Below, piece after piece: positions 1-8,391 of a DNA stretch of 52,492 nucleotides (the first letter of the stretch is position 1; each line of letters opens with the position of its first letter). Both the position numbers and the translations under genes were made by a program. The stretch lies in assembly GCF_000403135.1 (NCBI RefSeq), contig NZ_AQPN01000032.1, forward strand, positions 1 to 52,492, in the 5' to 3' direction. The notes beneath the pieces are model-generated. The model had not been told where the DNA came from. It ran no database searches and was given only the letters and a program-made list of their open reading frames with translations. The DNA comes from Arcticibacter svalbardensis MN12-7 (lineage in GTDB: Bacteria; Bacteroidota; Bacteroidia; Sphingobacteriales; Sphingobacteriaceae).

Positions 1-49
1 TAATTATTATAAAATATATACGTTTATTAGGTTTTCATCGAATTGTAAA

Positions 50-676
50 ATGGCTAGGACAATTGCTTACCTCCGAGTATCTGCCTTGGATCAGAATCTC
101 GAGAAGAATAAAGCAGACATACTGCACTTAGCTAATGATAAGAGTCTTGGCCCTGCAGAGTTTGTTGAAGAAAAGGTTTCAGGAAAAATTCCCTGGAAGC
201 AAAGAAGAATTGGGCCATTGCTTCAGGAGTTAATAAAAGGTGATGTGATTATCCTGAGTGAATTTTCCAGGTTGGGACGGAGCATGTTGGAATGTATGGA
301 AATTATTTCAATAGCAGTACAAAAAGGAATACGGATTTATACTGTTAAAGGAGGATGGTCGTTAGATAACACAATACAGAGTAAAGTAATGGCTATGGTT
401 TTTTCAATGGCAGCCGAAATTGAACGTGACCTCATTAGCAAAAGGACAAAGGAGGCTTTTCAATCCGTTAAGCTTTCCGGAATTAAACTGGGTAGACCGA
501 AAGGGCCAGGTAAAAGTAAACTAGATATTTTGCGTCCGGAAATAGAAGCTTTATTGAATAATGGAACTTCTCAAAAGTTTATTTCAAAACGATACAATAT
601 AACCGAATCCACACTCTCGAATTGGATAAAAAAGAACAGCATTAGAACTTTGACAAATATATTCAAAGTTTTATGA
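50..676 (+). CDS. Small serine recombinase (resolvase/invertase family)
   Basis: A 208-residue site-specific recombinase of the resolvase/invertase type. The N-terminal catalytic domain (about residues 3-140) opens with the AYLRVS-LDQN signature; Ser11 is the expected nucleophile that attacks DNA. The arginine-bearing SRLGRS motif and the EIERDLISKRTKEA helix of the family are present. Residues about 150-195 form a short helix-turn-helix DNA-binding tail (KFISKRYNITESTLSNWIKK). The length and both domains look complete, so the gene is probably intact. Only 49 bases of upstream DNA are in the window, AT-rich with TTATTATAAAA-like sequence. A decayed copy of its 5' end lies at 14,774-14,912 in the same orientation. 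It converges on an AraC gene. Whether it resolves, inverts or transposes DNA cannot be told from sequence alone. Confidence 0.93.
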   Translation: MARTIAYLRVSALDQNLEKNKADILHLANDKSLGPAEFVEEKVSGKIPWKQRRIGPLLQELIKGDVIILSEFSRLGRSMLECMEIISIAVQKGIRIYTVKGGWSLDNTIQSKVMAMVFSMAAEIERDLISKRTKEAFQSVKLSGIKLGRPKGPGKSKLDILRPEIEALLNNGTSQKFISKRYNITESTLSNWIKKNSIRTLTNIFKVL

Positions 677-723
677 TGATGGCAGAGGTACGAGCCGTGA
701 CGGATTTGTTCCCTTTCTTTAAT

Positions 724-1560
724 TTACCCCAAATTTTTTGAAACACCTAATCTAATGTGTGTTTGCAGTTCTGTCGGTGTCTGTCCGAATTGTTTCTTGA
801 AAGTGTGAGAAAAATGTGACAAGGTTTCAAAACCTAATTCCAGATAAACTTCAGACGGACGTTTATTTTTTTGTGTGATCAAAAAATGTGCTTGCGCTAA
901 TCTTTCTTTTTGTAACCACTTTTCGGGTGTTGTACTGAAAATTTCCAGAAAATCACGCTTAAACGTAGACAAGCTTCTTCCTGTCAGTTTAGCAAATTGT
1001 GCCAATGGGATGTTGTATGAAAAATGCTTGGTCATATATGCTTTCAAATCTATTTTGTGTGGTTTGCTGAAATCAAACAATAAGTTTCTCAATGCAGGAT
1101 TTCGAAGCAAAATTTCAAGAGCTTCAATGATTTTGACGTACTCTAATGTTTGCGTTAGTTTCTCCGGTTGTGTAAAATAAGGCATTAGTGAACTGAAATA
1201 GCCCTTCATAAACTCATCATTTTCTAACATTACATTTGGTTCGCCAATGTAAATTCCATCAGCTGCTACATCATGTTCCAAGCTGTATTTTTTAAGGGTT
1301 TCTTGGTCTAAAAAAATGTTGATGGTAGTAAATGGTTTTCCCTCGAAAGGTTTTTTGATTGTTTTCATCAATTGAAATCTCTTAAACAAACACACTGTGC
1401 CAGCCGTGTAAGTTGTAACCCCGTCTGGTGTATAATGTTCAGCTATACCAGACGTGATTAAGCCCAATACGTGATCATGGACAAAATGGGTATGACCGAA
1501 CTGTATATCGCCTTCACAAGCCTGCAAGATAATACTGCGGCTTTTTTGCTCTTTTTGCAT
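724..1560 (-). CDS. AraC-family transcriptional regulator
   Basis: A 278-residue soluble regulator. The N-terminal half (to about residue 160) is the variable sensor region and has no membrane segment. The C-terminal AraC/XylS domain (about residues 180-270) has two helix-turn-helix units: the first around IPLAQFAKLTGRSLSTFKRDF, the second around PSEVYLELGFETLSHFSHTF, ending in the conserved FGQTPTE. It lies 15 bases downstream of a short-chain dehydrogenase gene on the same strand, so the two are probably co-transcribed. Paired direct repeats upstream of the dehydrogenase (2446-2479) are the best candidate for its operator. The effector is unknown. Confidence 0.93.
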   Translation of the reverse strand: MQKEQKSRSIILQACEGDIQFGHTHFVHDHVLGLITSGIAEHYTPDGVTTYTAGTVCLFKRFQLMKTIKKPFEGKPFTTINIFLDQETLKKYSLEHDVAADGIYIGEPNVMLENDEFMKGYFSSLMPYFTQPEKLTQTLEYVKIIEALEILLRNPALRNLLFDFSKPHKIDLKAYMTKHFSYNIPLAQFAKLTGRSLSTFKRDFLEIFSTTPEKWLQKERLAQAHFLITQKNKRPSEVYLELGFETLSHFSHTFKKQFGQTPTELQTHIRLGVSKNLG

Positions 1561-1575
1561 ACTGATAAAGATACC

Positions 1576-2388
1576 TTATTTCATTTGGCTCATTAATATT
1601 CTATCAAACATCTTATCAGACAAGATGCTTCGTAAAAACAACATCGGCTTTGCCATATAACCACCAGCATACCTTGTTTTCGGATTTTTTGCTTCTATAC
1701 TTTTTTTGATCAATTCCGCAATTACAATCGGCTCGGGAACATTACCTGCCAATTTTTTAAACGATTTTTCAAAAGCGGTTACCAATCGGGCGTATGCTGT
1801 CTTACCCGAAACTCGCATTAAACTTTCAACCGCAATGTCGCCCCATTCTGATTTTGTGCCTCCCGGTTGAATCACAATTACGTTAATACCGAATTGCTTT
1901 ACTTCCAATCGCATTGCATCACTTAATGCTTCAATTGCAAATTTACTTGCGTGATACCATCCGCCTAGGGGAGACGCGATTTTACCGCCAACCGAAGAAA
2001 GGTTTACAATTTTACCGTATTTGTTCTCCCGCATTTTTGGTAGTACCAGTTGAGTCAAACGCATTGCACCAAACACGTTTACTTCCAACTGATATTTTGC
2101 ATCTTGCATTGTAACATCTTCAATTGCACCATAAGAACCGAAACCTGCGTTGTTTACCAAAATGTCAATCCTTCCTGCTTCCTTAAAAATCTGTTCAACA
2201 CAAGCCGTAACGCTTTCGTCATTTGTAACGTCTAATGCAATAGGCTTAATGCCGTAATTTATCAGGTCTTGCATTTTTTCTGTCCTGCGTGCCGCACCAT
2301 AAACATTGTAGCCGTTTTGTGCTAATAAAATTGCAGTTGCTTTTCCAATTCCTGCTGAAGCCCCTGTAACTAAAACTGTCTGTACCAT
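1576..2388 (-). CDS. Short-chain dehydrogenase/reductase (SDR)
   Basis: A 270-residue classical SDR oxidoreductase. The NAD(P)-binding glycine motif TGASAGIG is at residues 8-15, the structural NNAG at 79-82, and the catalytic set is Ser132, Tyr145 and Lys149 (YHASK). Arg residues right after the first beta-strand region (AARRTEK) suggest NADP preference. Classical SDRs oxidise or reduce hydroxyl/carbonyl groups on varied small molecules; the substrate here is not deducible. It is first in a two-gene unit with the AraC regulator that follows, and is preceded by 12-bp direct repeats that look like AraC half-sites. AraC-SDR pairs of this kind are common in Bacteroidota and often respond to electrophiles or drugs, but that role is inference. 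Confidence 0.93.
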   Translation of the reverse strand: MVQTVLVTGASAGIGKATAILLAQNGYNVYGAARRTEKMQDLINYGIKPIALDVTNDESVTACVEQIFKEAGRIDILVNNAGFGSYGAIEDVTMQDAKYQLEVNVFGAMRLTQLVLPKMRENKYGKIVNLSSVGGKIASPLGGWYHASKFAIEALSDAMRLEVKQFGINVIVIQPGGTKSEWGDIAVESLMRVSGKTAYARLVTAFEKSFKKLAGNVPEPIVIAELIKKSIEAKNPKTRYAGGYMAKPMLFLRSILSDKMFDRILMSQMK

Positions 2389-2445
2389 AATTATTAAAAT
2401 TTTTATGGTGTAAAATTAGTTATTGCTAGTCCATCTAGGTATCCT

Positions 2446-2479
2446 GAAACGTCCAAAGTGCTATCTTGAGACGTTCAAA
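2446..2479. promoter_or_regulatory. Direct-repeat operator candidate for the AraC regulator
   Basis: Two near-identical 12-bp words, GAAACGTCCAAA (2446-2457) and GAGACGTTCAAA (2468-2479), lie in direct orientation with a 22-bp period, about two helical turns. They sit 58-91 bases upstream of the SDR start codon. Direct repeats at this period are typical of AraC-family half-sites, and an AraC gene follows the SDR. Binding is inference. Confidence 0.55.
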
Positions 2480-2571
2480 ATTACCAGCGGAGTACATTGA
2501 TTTTTTTTGTTTTATCCGTCTTTAATGCTTACATGGTTGATAGATTTCTCTTTCAATAGCTCATATGATTC

Positions 2572-2640
2572 TATCAATATTCCCTAATTATTTGGTAACA
2601 AGACAGCCAGTGTCCCAGTATTCCACCGTTTATTGGTAGA
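2572..2640. repeat. Dispersed intergenic repeat, copy A
   Basis: This stretch aligns with 10,543-10,612: both have ATTCCC, then TTATTTGGTAA, then TTCCACCGTTT followed by TTG and TA, at nearly the same spacing of about 70 bases. Looser copies of the two end motifs are at 12,298-12,438 and 13,233-13,409. It lies just beyond the IS256 relic end. Its function is unknown. Confidence 0.5.
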
Positions 2641-2699
2641 AAATGAGATGAGTATTTGAGAAATGATATCTTATCGGGTAAAATAGAACGGTAGATCTA

Positions 2700-2959
2700 A
2701 GTGTACGGATAAAAGGGAGCGTAAAATGAACTGTGTCAGCATCACTTCATATTAGGTGTTGGCTTTTTCAGCCAACACCTAATATGAAGTCTCCGTTAGG
2801 TTTCAACCTTTCCCCAAATTTAATGTACAATTGAGACATTGTCAAGCCCCAGTTATGTAAAGGTGCAGTCCACTTTTTAGAGAAGTCTTTAAAGGCCAGG
2901 TACACCAGTTTTAGCAGTGATTGATCTGATGTGAAGGCTCCGTCTGCAAAACAGAATCC
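2700..2959 (-). pseudogene. IS256-family transposase, 3' relic
   Basis: The minus strand reads open from 2959 to a TGA at 2768-2770 and encodes the C-terminal end of a mutator/IS256-type transposase: GAFTSDQSLLKLVYLA, then KKWTAPLHNWGLTMSQL and FGERL. The spacing of DQSLLKLVYLA, KKWT and the N-W-L/Q-L segment is the family signature. An in-frame TGA at 2960-2962 and unrelated sequence beyond show that most of the gene is gone. On the outer side, about 2707-2740, the minus strand carries TGACACAGTTCATTTTAC, resembling the terminal inverted repeat seen in many IS256 elements. Only this end remains, so the element cannot move by itself. Confidence 0.8.
2744..2790. terminator. Perfect 21-bp hairpin at the IS256 relic end
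   Basis: The arms 2744-2764 and 2770-2790 are perfect reverse complements with a 5-base loop (TTTTC). The last codons and stop of the transposase relic lie inside the hairpin, so it most likely served as the element's own terminator, or blocked readthrough into or out of the element. No run of T follows on either strand. Confidence 0.6.
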
Positions 2960-3084
2960 TCAATAAACCACACGGCACCCCAGCTTGGATATTTTGTAGT
3001 TCGACAATACAATGTATTAGGCTTTAGAATTCATATCTTTATATAAGATATGATGATAGAACGTATCACTTAAAAACGATCTAT

Positions 3085-3270
3085 ATGAGAAAAATAAGCG
3101 AAGATTATTGGATACTCTTTTTGTTGATGGGTGGAGTATTTTCGGTTAATATCTTTAATCATGGTATTACCGACTTTATAATGAAAGTTACGATGTGTTT
3201 GACCATAATAATCTTTGCCTTCGGAATTTTTGGTTTATGTAAATACTTGGAGTCCAGCAGAAATGTTTAA
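3085..3270 (+). CDS. Small two-helix membrane protein, unknown
   Basis: A possible 61-residue protein with ATG start. Two hydrophobic segments are visible, about residues 9-29 (WILFLLMGGVFSVNIF) and 33-52 (VTMCLTIIIFAFGIFGLC), followed by a charged tail (KYLESSRNV). No family is recognised. The gene stands alone, between the IS256 relic and a converging TPR-protein gene. It is short, with no operon support, so it may be a chance frame; the regular hydrophobic pattern argues mildly for a real gene. Confidence 0.4.
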   Translation: MRKISEDYWILFLLMGGVFSVNIFNHGITDFIMKVTMCLTIIIFAFGIFGLCKYLESSRNV

Positions 3271-3416
3271 ATTGATAGCCGCACAAAAAGATAAAGACCT
3301 TTCAGACCACTAATGTAGAAGAGGACCTACAAACTCCAATTTTCTCTGCCTAATAATTACAACGCTAATGCATTCGTTTCAAATATTTGCTTCATGTGTT
3401 AACCCCTTTATGCATT

Positions 3417-4058
3417 TTAGATACACTTTTGCAGATAATAGGTAGTAAGACTTTTACCCCAAGCTGGATCTAATGAAGTCATTGATTGCTGTTTGATATA
3501 ATTTACTGCAGCTTTCTGTAAAAAAGGTTTAGCCTTTGAAGCACCACCACCTAGAAACGATGGTTTATGAAATAATTGTATACCCTCCAGCAAATTAAGA
3601 CGTGGATTATTGGGGTACAATTTTAATAAATCATCAATTTCCGAACTGGTTGCCAGAAACGTTTTCAAACGTGCCATGGGAGAGGCAAAAAAATCTGATT
3701 GATGAATATATGTTTGTAGAATGGCTAGCTCTTCTTTATCACCAGATTGGTCCTTCGCTTCGTTAAAGTATCGTTGAGCCACCTCTAGTGATTTGTCCTT
3801 ACTATCGGTTTCTTTCTCAAAATGTGCCATAACTGTATAAGTGTAGCTTACATAATATTTCGGAAGCCACCTGTCTTTTTCAACTTTTGAAATGGCTTCA
3901 AATTTATTAGCTAATGATTTAAAAGTCATAAGGTTCTCTGCTTTATCAAGTGCATCGATAGTTGTTTTCATTTCCTGCTCATACCTTGTTTGAGCATTTA
4001 GACCAAATGATGCTATGGTCAGTGCTAATACTAATACTCTTGTTTGTTTTCTCATCAT
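3417..4058 (-). CDS. Exported TPR-like protein next to a TonB receptor
   Basis: A 213-residue protein with a Sec signal peptide (hydrophobic residues 8-20, cleavage likely after LNAQ). The mature part is all-helical and repeat-like: YFNEAKDQSGDKEELAI resembles a TPR helix pair, and NNPRLNLLEGIQLFHKPSFLGGG followed by AKPFLQKA matches a segment common in small exported TPR proteins of Bacteroidota. It begins 23 bases after the stop of a TonB-dependent receptor and is surely in the same transcript. It is probably periplasmic and works with the receptor, but its ligand is unknown. Confidence 0.75.
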   Translation of the reverse strand: MMRKQTRVLVLALTIASFGLNAQTRYEQEMKTTIDALDKAENLMTFKSLANKFEAISKVEKDRWLPKYYVSYTYTVMAHFEKETDSKDKSLEVAQRYFNEAKDQSGDKEELAILQTYIHQSDFFASPMARLKTFLATSSEIDDLLKLYPNNPRLNLLEGIQLFHKPSFLGGGASKAKPFLQKAAVNYIKQQSMTSLDPAWGKSLTTYYLQKCI

Positions 4059-4081
4059 TTGTTAAATTAAAAGGGTTTATA

Positions 4082-6220
4082 TTACAGGCTTATAAACAGT
4101 GCTGCTAGATAAAATCTATTAGCTTGGGGCGTAACAGGAATTAAATCATATTTATTACTGGTTGAATTAAATGTATTATTGTAACCATACACATTATTGT
4201 TCCCAAAGACATTACTTACTGAAAAATAAAAGGTGACTGGAATCTTGGTAAGGCTCGACAAGTCATAAGAGTAATTTACACTTAGATTATGGTAAGGCGT
4301 GGTTTTATCAGAAAGGAACAAATTTGCAGGTTTATTGGCATCATAATAAGGACGCCCGGCTGCATAAGTGTAGGAAATTCCTATAAAGCTTTTGAGTTCA
4401 GTGATCCACTGTTTATAAACAAGGTTGAAGTTATGCTTTGAGAAAAATTTTGGAGTTGTGTACAATAAGTAATCTCGATAAAGCTTTTTTGTATCTAAAT
4501 AGGAATAGCTAATCCAAAAGTCTCCGTTTTTTATAGACTGACTGTCACGATAAAATGCATCAAGTCCTTTTGCATAGCCGTATCCATTGTTTGCATAATT
4601 TGCTGGGTCTGGAATATCAGGAACGCTATAAGTTATTAAATTCTTGTAGTCTTTATAAAAAAGCTCAATTCTAAAAAGTCGGTCTTTTACTTTGTACTGG
4701 TAATTTAAAATAAAGTGATCAGCTCTTTCTGCATTCAGTTCATTAGTGAATTTCAAATATTGGGTCTGAGGATTCTGGTAAAATATTCCATAGGCTGCTG
4801 AGAATTGGCCATGATCAGAAATCCGGTAAGCAGCAGACATCCTAGGCATTAATCTAAAATTATCCTTTATTATACTATTTTCTACCCTCACCCCAACCCT
4901 AAAAACTAGTTTTGAAGAAAGATTATATTCCGCTTCAGTAAAAAAAGCACTCTGAAAATCATTAAATCCAAGTTTTTGTTGTACCTCCATAATTTTGATG
5001 TTTTCATCAAAGTTTTTAAGCAAAAGATCTCCTCCATAGTTTAAGCTTATTTGTTGCAAAACTCTTGTAACCAACGCTACTTTAATCTGGCCTGAAATAA
5101 ATTTGTCATTGATTATCAGGCTATCCAGACTAAGATCATTTCTATCTAAACTGAATCCTATGCCCGTTTTAAGCATGGTACCATTACTTAGGTTAGTTTG
5201 AAAGGAATTTTTAATGAAAATATTCTTATTATCAAGCGCCAATAATACATTTGGTTTGCTGTAGCCATAATAGGGGTAATCTAAAGCCGATCGGTCATCA
5301 TTATATGAAAAAAGGGTTTTACTTAGCCCACTTCCGATGTGGTTGATGACATTGAGCGATCCGGAGCTTGTCTGGGGTGCTTTTACCCAAGTTGTGTTTT
5401 GCGGAACAATTTTAAAATAAGGGCCTAAGTTTGAATAATCAAAAGCAGCTACATAAGTAGATTTCTTTAACTTCTTTGTGCCAGCTATACCAAGACCAAG
5501 GGAATATAAGTTTATATTAAGCTTGTCGCTTGCAGGGGCGCCATCAGTTTTTAATAAAACTACCGATGAAAGAGCCTGGCCATACTCAGCCGAATAGCCA
5601 CCCGTACTAAAAAACGTTCCGGAAAACAGCATTGGAGAAAACCTTCCTTTTGTCGGGATTCCTTCGAGGCGTTGCTGATAAGGAGATTCTACCTGTAGTC
5701 CATCAATAAAGGTTCTTGCTTCGTAATCATCCCCTCCTCGTACAAACAATTTACCTGTTTCACCGACAGTTTGTGTCCCGGGTAACGTAGATAACGCTCC
5801 ATAGATGTCGCCACTTGCACTTGCTGTCGTCACAATATCCATCGGCTTTAAGGCAACTGCTTTTCTCTCATCGCTGGCATCAAAAGAACCAGCGACTATC
5901 GATACCGTTTCTAACGTCTTTTCATCTTCGTATAAAACATATATCGGCTGTAAGATATCTGTGGTCAGCTCTATTATTTGCTCTATCGATTTGAAACCGA
6001 CTGATTGGATTGTAATGACCTGCTTTCCCTCTTTTGTCGTCTTAAATGCAAATGTCCCATCAGCAATAGAGCTTGTACCATCATAACTACCTTTGAGATA
6101 TACGCTAGCACCAGAAATGATATTACCATTCTTATTTACAATTTTACCAGCCACTATAAATTGCGCTTTTGAAGACCATGATAAAAAAAACAATAATGTA
6201 AATATTAAAAATGTTCTCAT
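4082..6220 (-). CDS. TonB-dependent outer-membrane receptor
   Basis: A 712-residue receptor that brings a substrate across the outer membrane using TonB energy. It has a signal peptide (residues 1-19, ending SSKAQ), a carboxypeptidase-regulatory-like domain (about 22-105: GKIVNKNGNIISGASVYLKG), a plug domain (about 110-225, with GKLFVRGGDDYEARTFIDG), and a beta-barrel whose last strand ends in an aromatic-rich segment (FYLAALFISL). It is shorter than SusC proteins (about 1,000 residues) and has no SusD neighbour, so a siderophore, metal complex or peptide is more likely than a glycan. The genes around it are an exported TPR protein downstream and, upstream, a small membrane protein and a membrane-bound AraC regulator, all on the minus strand. 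Confidence 0.92.
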   Translation of the reverse strand: MRTFLIFTLLFFLSWSSKAQFIVAGKIVNKNGNIISGASVYLKGSYDGTSSIADGTFAFKTTKEGKQVITIQSVGFKSIEQIIELTTDILQPIYVLYEDEKTLETVSIVAGSFDASDERKAVALKPMDIVTTASASGDIYGALSTLPGTQTVGETGKLFVRGGDDYEARTFIDGLQVESPYQQRLEGIPTKGRFSPMLFSGTFFSTGGYSAEYGQALSSVVLLKTDGAPASDKLNINLYSLGLGIAGTKKLKKSTYVAAFDYSNLGPYFKIVPQNTTWVKAPQTSSGSLNVINHIGSGLSKTLFSYNDDRSALDYPYYGYSKPNVLLALDNKNIFIKNSFQTNLSNGTMLKTGIGFSLDRNDLSLDSLIINDKFISGQIKVALVTRVLQQISLNYGGDLLLKNFDENIKIMEVQQKLGFNDFQSAFFTEAEYNLSSKLVFRVGVRVENSIIKDNFRLMPRMSAAYRISDHGQFSAAYGIFYQNPQTQYLKFTNELNAERADHFILNYQYKVKDRLFRIELFYKDYKNLITYSVPDIPDPANYANNGYGYAKGLDAFYRDSQSIKNGDFWISYSYLDTKKLYRDYLLYTTPKFFSKHNFNLVYKQWITELKSFIGISYTYAAGRPYYDANKPANLFLSDKTTPYHNLSVNYSYDLSSLTKIPVTFYFSVSNVFGNNNVYGYNNTFNSTSNKYDLIPVTPQANRFYLAALFISL

Positions 6221-6230
6221 ATATACTTTC

Positions 6231-6488
6231 TCAATGTTTTGTCGAGATACTTTTTGAATGTTTTAGAGGAAACTTTTTGTCTTTAAATACAGCAGTTACG
6301 GTTAATGCTCCACTTAATTGCACCATAAACGCCAGACGAGGTGATGTCTGAACCTGTAACATTAAACTCCAAAGGTGTAAGAAATTTATAAGCCCGCAAT
6401 AAATTGATAGACCGATTATAAGTGCAAGTGAGCCTGCAGAGACGTGAAGAATTATGTTGCCTTTACGAAGTAGAGAAATAAGTTCCAT
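6231..6488 (-). CDS. Small membrane protein, possibly a truncated DUF2306-like gene
   Basis: An 85-residue protein starting 10 bases upstream of the TonB receptor gene, in the same direction. The segment ILHVSAGSLALIIGLSIYCGL (about residues 12-32) is hydrophobic and resembles the first membrane helix of DUF2306-type proteins, where a His sits at the helix start; the rest of that four-helix family is absent. A second hydrophobic patch lies near FMVQLSGALTVTAVF and the C-terminus is lysine-rich. It is either a genuine small membrane protein or the remnant of a larger gene after a frameshift. Its position between the AraC and receptor genes fits a polycistronic message. Confidence 0.5.
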   Translation of the reverse strand: MELISLLRKGNIILHVSAGSLALIIGLSIYCGLINFLHLWSLMLQVQTSPRLAFMVQLSGALTVTAVFKDKKFPLKHSKSISTKH

Positions 6489-6540
6489 GTTGTGTTTTGA
6501 TCACAAAAGAACTGCATTGCTGTTTATACTTCGCCTCATC

Positions 6541-7701
6541 CTACACAATAGGACTACTTTTAGTACTGTTTTTTCGCTGGTAATCCCGTGGACCAACACC
6601 TACCTGTTCTTTAAAAATACGGTTAAATGCTGACTTCGAGCGAAAGCCACAATCATGTGCAATGCCTAAAATGGAAAAATTAGAAAAGGAAGGATTCAAG
6701 AGTTTTGTTTTAACCTCTTCCACTCTGTAAGCGTTTACAAACACAAAAAAGTTGCTTCCAGATTTCTGGTTGATTACTTGCGAGAGTTGGTTTGAATTTA
6801 TAGACAGCTGATTTGCGAGTTGGGCAAGACTAAGATCATCACGAAGAAAAGGCTTTTGAGTTTCCATGTGGCTTAAGAGACGCAGGTATATGTGCTCAAC
6901 CGCAGATTGATCAATACCGGATTTTTTGTAAGGAGCATCTTTCGTCACATTTTCTGCTGTCATTTTTGTTATAGCCAACATTAGGATAGTGCTCTGGCGC
7001 AAACCGAAGTATCCTATAAGGAAAACGTATAGTGACAGTAACGCACCGACGTATCCAAAGAGGGTGTTTCCGGAAATCAAATGTAACTGAGTGCCAAAAT
7101 GAATAAATAAAAATAACACAAGAAACAAGACCAGTATTGTAAACACCAACCATTTAAGCCAATTCAGATTGATGGTTTCAGTGTATGAATACTCGTCGGG
7201 TAAACTTTTCTGATAACGGAGCAAGACTACAAGTCCCATGATAGCATAGAGCCCAGGAATAATGGCCATGGGTAAGGTAAATACGTAAACAAAAACTGAC
7301 GAGATATTGGACGAAAAATGGGGATAACCAAATTTCATGAAAATATCAAGGGGATGGCTCAGTTTTATCCAACCCGTCAAAATCATATAGGCGAGCCAGG
7401 GTGTGAAGTAAACGACAAGGCGTTTATAATCTATCTTTTTACCGAATGAGAGGCTGCAAATGTACTGGAAAAGTATCGGGCCGCTAAGTAGTGGTATAGA
7501 GAACGCCAATATTCCCGAAACCCCACCGGAAAAGGAGTTCGTTTCCTGATTATCATAATAGAAAAAAAGTTGTATGCTTACCAAAAATAGCCATAGCATA
7601 AGCCAATAATCCGAGTGAGAACCTTTGTTTTTAGATCGAAAAAGCAGAATTAAGAAAAATCCGTGCACAGCACCTGCAAATATTATGGATCTGAGAAGCA
7701 T
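6541..7701 (-). CDS. Membrane-anchored AraC-family regulator
   Basis: A 386-residue regulator with an N-terminal region of about seven hydrophobic segments (residues 1-245, beginning LLRSIIFAGAVHGFFLILLF) and a C-terminal AraC DNA-binding domain (about 280-380). The DNA-binding part includes LSLAQLANQLSINSNQLSQVIN and ILGIAHDCGFRSKSAFNRIFKEQVGVGPRDY. This architecture is common in Bacteroidota and places the sensor in the inner membrane. It is the first gene of a minus-strand run with the small membrane protein, TonB receptor and TPR protein, so it may control that run. The signal it senses is unknown. Confidence 0.9.
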   Translation of the reverse strand: MLLRSIIFAGAVHGFFLILLFRSKNKGSHSDYWLMLWLFLVSIQLFFYYDNQETNSFSGGVSGILAFSIPLLSGPILFQYICSLSFGKKIDYKRLVVYFTPWLAYMILTGWIKLSHPLDIFMKFGYPHFSSNISSVFVYVFTLPMAIIPGLYAIMGLVVLLRYQKSLPDEYSYTETINLNWLKWLVFTILVLFLVLFLFIHFGTQLHLISGNTLFGYVGALLSLYVFLIGYFGLRQSTILMLAITKMTAENVTKDAPYKKSGIDQSAVEHIYLRLLSHMETQKPFLRDDLSLAQLANQLSINSNQLSQVINQKSGSNFFVFVNAYRVEEVKTKLLNPSFSNFSILGIAHDCGFRSKSAFNRIFKEQVGVGPRDYQRKNSTKSSPIV

Positions 7702-8391
7702 TTAAACTTTAAGTTATTTCAAATCTATACAATCATTTGAAATAAGAGGAACATACTTTTGTTACATGTCATCAAGCGATATGTATATTTATTCATTTGT
7801 AACGGTTAAAACTAATTCATGAATTTGGCCAAAACGAAATCATGAAAAGTCTCTTCCTAACATTCCAAGAAAACGACCGTTTCTTGATAATTTGATTGCC
7901 TACATTAAAATTATATTTAGATGATTGCAATGGCATTTTGTTCGCGATATTAGGTTGGATAAATGGAATCCTGGTCTTTTTTGTTATCTAGGGGTTAATT
8001 AAAGAAAAGTACAAAAATTACCACGACTTCGCTGTAGGATTTTTTTTCTTAAGAGTCTCCTTGAATATTCAATTCTCAGCGATTAGGTTTAACTGCTTTA
8101 AGGCATTAAAGTCGAATATTTAAATTCTTTGCCATCCGAAAAGTCATAAGCGATGGAAATAGACGGCCAGACGATCAGCAGAAGAAAAGCAAAGAGAATT
8201 GGAGAAAACAAGGAAACATCTGATAATTCATTCTGCAATAACAACATCACTGAATTTTTTTACAAATGTAACCACCAGTACATAAATTACGCTTTATTTT
8301 TACGGTGTCAATAAATTGAATCAAAATTCGATAGAGCAATTGTTGTATTTATGATGATAACAACATCTAACTTTTAATAAAGATATAAACC
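7702..8391. other. 690-base spacer between divergent genes
   Basis: It holds no convincing gene. It carries the promoter regions of the minus-strand AraC gene and the plus-strand cytolysin-like gene, plus the regulatory site at 8262-8283. A hydrophobic plus-strand frame around 7930-7995 is broken by a stop (TAG) and continues briefly; a Glu/Lys-rich frame runs around 8165-8250. Both look like remnants, and neither is recognisable. The sequence is about as AT-rich as its surroundings. Confidence 0.6.
8262..8283. promoter_or_regulatory. Putative TetR operator upstream of the cytolysin-like gene
   Basis: This 22-bp word matches 10,484-10,505 at 21 of 22 positions. Its core is ATGTA-N8-TACAT, an 18-bp inverted repeat of a size suited to a TetR dimer. 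It lies 109 bases upstream of the cytolysin-like start codon, and the TetR gene lies between the two copies. Binding is inferred. Confidence 0.5.

Noticed and set aside
2744-2790. Hairpin considered as a riboswitch or small RNA
   Set aside because: It is a simple perfect stem overlapping the transposase relic's stop codon, better explained as the element's terminator.
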